Positions 61,840-64,000 of a stretch of 64,000 nucleotides of DNA are shown here, piece by piece (position 1 is the stretch's first letter; each line of letters starts with the position of its first letter). The notes under the pieces were generated by a model that was given only the letters and a program-made list of their open reading frames with translations, was not told where the DNA came from and ran no database searches. A program made the translations under genes and the position numbers. The DNA comes from Rhodanobacter sp. DHG33 (GTDB lineage: Bacteria > Pseudomonadota > Gammaproteobacteria > Xanthomonadales > Rhodanobacteraceae), in NCBI RefSeq assembly GCF_014843005.1, contig NZ_JACYXM010000006.1:124001-188000 (forward strand), read 5' to 3'.

Positions 61840-63336
61840 TCAGGCGGCCTTGCTTTCGCTCTTGCGCGGGCCTTCCAGCAGGGCGTGGCGCACGTGCGAC
61901 ACCACCAGGTCCACCTCGGCGCTGGTGACGTTGAAGTGCGGGGTGAAGCGCAGCGAATTGACGCCGCCGTGGATCACGCCGATGCCGCGCTCGCGCAGGT
62001 ATTCCTCGGTGGAGCCGGCGCCGTAGCACTTGAACTGCGGGGCCAGCTCGCAGGAGAACAGCAGGCCGGTGCCCTGCACCTTGGTGATCAGACCGCCCAG
62101 TTCGTCCTTCAGCGCATTGAGCTTGTCCACGAACTCCTTGCCGCGCTCGCGGATGTTGGCGCGCACCTCGTCGGTGAGCTCGCCCAGCGTGGCCAGCGCC
62201 ACGTCCAGCGCGCGCGGGTTGGCGGTCATGGTGTTGCCGTAGATGCCCTTGCGGTACAGGTTGCCGGCACGCTCGCTCACGGCCAGCACCGACAGCGGGT
62301 ACTGGCCGGCATTGAGCGCCTTGGAGAAAGTCTCCATGTCCGGCGCGGGCAGCTTCTCGAAACCGGGGTAGTCGGTGAGCGAGAGCACGCCGTGCGCGCG
62401 CAGGCCGGCCTGGATCGAGTCGACCAGCAGCAGGGTGCCGTGCGCTTCGGTGAGCTTGCGCGCGGCGGCGTAGAACTCCGGCGTCACCGCGCGGCCCGGG
62501 TCGCCTTCGCCCATCACCGGCTCGAGGAACATCGCTTCGATGAACCAGCCGTGCTTGTCGGCGTCGGCGAACGCGGCCTCGAGCTGGGCCACGTTGTACG
62601 GCTCGACCGTCAGCAAGGTGTCCTCGTGGCGATAGCTGGCGAGGTGCTGCTGGTAGGTCTTGCGCGAGGAATCGGAATACAGCGCCGGTTTGTCGGTGCG
62701 GCCGTGGAAGGCGCCCTTCACCGCGAGGCGCTTGATGGTGCGGCCGGCATAGCGGCCACCGGCGTCGGTCATCAGCTTGGCGTTGACGTCGGCGATGCGG
62801 CAGGCCAGCGACACCGATTCCGAACCGGAGTTGAGGCACAGGTAGTGCGCGTAGGGATTGCCGCCGCGGTGGTGGCCCAGCTCGCGGTTCAGCGCCTGCA
62901 CCAGACGCAGCTGAGCAATGCTGGGCGTCATCACGTTGGCCATCACCTGCGGGCGGGCCAGCGCGGCTTCGATGGCCGGGTGGTTGTGGCCGAAGCCCAG
63001 CATGCCGTAGCCGCCGTTGTCGTGCACCACCGCGCCCTTCAGCGTGACGACCCAAGGACCGCGCGCAGCGGCCGGCAGATACGGGTTGATCGCATCGTCG
63101 GGATAGAAGTTGACGAAGCCGGCCTGCGCCTGCGCCAGCTGCGCGGACTCGTCCAGCTTCAGGAAATCTCCAAGGTCGGCGCGCAGTTCGCGGTGGCGCG
63201 CCACGGCGGCGGCCACGGCCTCGGCCAGCATGGAGTCGGTCGCGGCCATGCGCTCGATACTGGCGTCATCCAGACCGGTGGTGCGCGGCTTGCCGCCGAA
63301 TTCGCGCAGTTCGCGCAGCTGATCGATCAAACCCAT
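61840..63336 (-). CDS. Class III PLP-dependent aminotransferase
   Basis: 498-residue PLP enzyme of the omega-aminotransferase/ornithine aminotransferase class. It has the NSGSESVSLACRIADV phosphate-cup region at about 170-185, the AFHGRTDKP segment, the EPVMGEGDPGR segment, and Lys near ETFSKALNAGQYPLSV as the Schiff-base lysine. An N-terminal extension of about 80 residues before the fold is longer than in ArgD or GabT. The substrate is undetermined: lysine 6-aminotransferase-like or another amine donor. Lone gene, divergent from the ABC transporter gene; 282 bases separate them. Confidence 0.88.
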   Translation of the reverse strand: MGLIDQLRELREFGGKPRTTGLDDASIERMAATDSMLAEAVAAAVARHRELRADLGDFLKLDESAQLAQAQAGFVNFYPDDAINPYLPAAARGPWVVTLKGAVVHDNGGYGMLGFGHNHPAIEAALARPQVMANVMTPSIAQLRLVQALNRELGHHRGGNPYAHYLCLNSGSESVSLACRIADVNAKLMTDAGGRYAGRTIKRLAVKGAFHGRTDKPALYSDSSRKTYQQHLASYRHEDTLLTVEPYNVAQLEAAFADADKHGWFIEAMFLEPVMGEGDPGRAVTPEFYAAARKLTEAHGTLLLVDSIQAGLRAHGVLSLTDYPGFEKLPAPDMETFSKALNAGQYPLSVLAVSERAGNLYRKGIYGNTMTANPRALDVALATLGELTDEVRANIRERGKEFVDKLNALKDELGGLITKVQGTGLLFSCELAPQFKCYGAGSTEEYLRERGIGVIHGGVNSLRFTPHFNVTSAEVDLVVSHVRHALLEGPRKSESKAA

Positions 63337-63618
63337 GGTGCTCTCCTCGAAAATCCGCCGGCGCCTCGCACCCAGCGCAAAGCAGGCCGACGTGTGGTTA
63401 CGTGGCGCGGCGGGGTGAGCCGGCTTGGCGGCAGCGCGCGTCCACGAATCCTAAGGATAACCCGCGGGGCAGGTGGCCCGGTACCCCCTGACTGCGGCAA
63501 AACGCCTTGCACTGCAACACTTTGCGGGCGGGTGACGCCTGTCACACGCGATGGCTGACGGCCACGACTGGGGCCGCGGTGGCACGCTGCCTAGGCTGTG
63601 CAGCACGGAGGAAACCCC

Positions 63619-64000
63619 ATGAACGACACTATCGTTGCCTGTCTTGCCGCTGCCGCGAAACGCTATGGCTCCCTTGTCGCGCTGGACGGCGTGGATCTTG
63701 CCGTGCGGCGCGGCGAACTGCTGGCCCTGCTCGGTCCCAACGGCGCCGGCAAGAGCACCAGCATCAGCCTGCTGCTGGGGCTGATCCGCCCCGATGCCGG
63801 CCGTGCCGAACTGTTCGGCCTGGACCCGCAGCGCATCGAGGCGCGCCGCCGCATCGGCGTGATGCTGCAGTCGGCCAACCTGCCGCCCACCCTGCGCGTC
63901 GGCGAGCTGCTGCGCCTCACCATGAGCTACTACCCGAACCCGCGCGATTTCGACGAAACCGCTGCGCTGGCCGGCATCGCCGATCTGTTGAAGCGGCCCT
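63619..64000 (+). CDS. ABC transporter ATP-binding protein (partial, cut by window end)
   Basis: The first 127 residues of an ATP-binding subunit. Walker A is GPNGAGKST at about 41-49, the Q-loop is MLQSANLPPTLRV, and the DRA-type multidrug/ABC-2 exporter pattern (AAAKRYGSLVALDGVDLAVR) follows. The Walker B and signature motifs lie past the window end, so the role and the partner permease are unknown. GGAGG lies just upstream of the ATG at 63619. The gene runs off the edge and is not truncated in the genome, as far as can be seen. Confidence 0.85.
   Translation, partial: MNDTIVACLAAAAKRYGSLVALDGVDLAVRRGELLALLGPNGAGKSTSISLLLGLIRPDAGRAELFGLDPQRIEARRRIGVMLQSANLPPTLRVGELLRLTMSYYPNPRDFDETAALAGIADLLKRP

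Noticed and set aside
61328-63055. One 575-codon gene spanning the PsiF-like protein and part of the aminotransferase gene
   Set aside because: The signal peptide and ribosome site at 61693 define the small gene; the upstream part is antiphase to the aminotransferase reading.

Overview
The window is about 64 kb of high-GC (roughly two-thirds G+C), densely coded chromosomal DNA with nothing that looks like a prophage, plasmid or integron. The gene content points to a gammaproteobacterium of the Xanthomonadales/Lysobacterales, most likely Rhodanobacteraceae (Rhodanobacter/Dyella-like). Three markers support this: a fused aspartokinase-diaminopimelate decarboxylase gene, the MurL/MurD2 pair that makes the D-glutamate-containing peptidoglycan precursor by the Xanthomonas route, and a class I fumarase. 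The species is not determined, and the assignment is an inference from gene content.

Layout. 1-8 kb: glutathione peroxidase, PBP4-type DacB, SlyD, a flavin monooxygenase, GNAT, outer-membrane phospholipase A, a small EF-hand-like secreted protein, the crosslink glycosylase YcaQ and a small lipoprotein. 8-9.3 kb: two near-identical cold-shock genes with matching leaders, then four tandem 60-bp repeats. 9.3-16.3 kb: small metabolic and RNA genes (alpha/beta hydrolase, OYE-type flavin reductase, pirin, Mpo1-like, cytochrome c', TcdA, GFA, GNAT, RNB nuclease). 16.5-23.6 kb: a 1100-residue sensor with PAS, degenerate GGDEF and intact EAL domains, an OmpA-like lipoprotein, a DUF4105 protein and a large lipoprotein lipase. 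23.7-28.7 kb: acyl-CoA dehydrogenase, a lipoprotein, a SET-domain methyltransferase and an EF-G paralogue. 28.9-35 kb: two tandem TonB-like paralogues sharing an unrecognised C-terminal module, then a divergent molybdenum hydroxylase pair that lacks key residues. 35-36 kb: a gene-free 1-kb block of inverted and tandem repeats. 36-48 kb: sedolisin protease, fumarase, FUSC protein, lysC-lysA fusion, a frameshifted DUF559 nuclease between inverted repeats, murL, murD2 and a methyltransferase. 48-64 kb: TPR sulfotransferase, DUF4019 protein, M13 peptidase, DUF3300 lipoprotein, TamB/TamA, uracil phosphoribosyltransferase, PsiF-like protein, a class III aminotransferase, and the start of an ABC transporter cut by the window end.

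Genes that work together: tamA-tamB (outer-membrane assembly); murL-murD2 with lysC-lysA and dacB (peptidoglycan precursors and remodelling); and the 2Fe-2S and molybdopterin subunits, which are translationally coupled by an ATGA overlap. Most other genes are single units, often convergent and separated by clear intrinsic terminators.

The most promising points for follow-up are the degenerate molybdenum hydroxylase pair, the paired TonB-like proteins with a shared cysteine-containing module, the DUF559 nuclease remnant bracketed by inverted REP-like elements (one such element also supplies the C-terminus of the FUSC protein), and the conserved leader of the two cold-shock genes. No CRISPR array or classical defence system is present, and no tRNA or rRNA gene was recognised.
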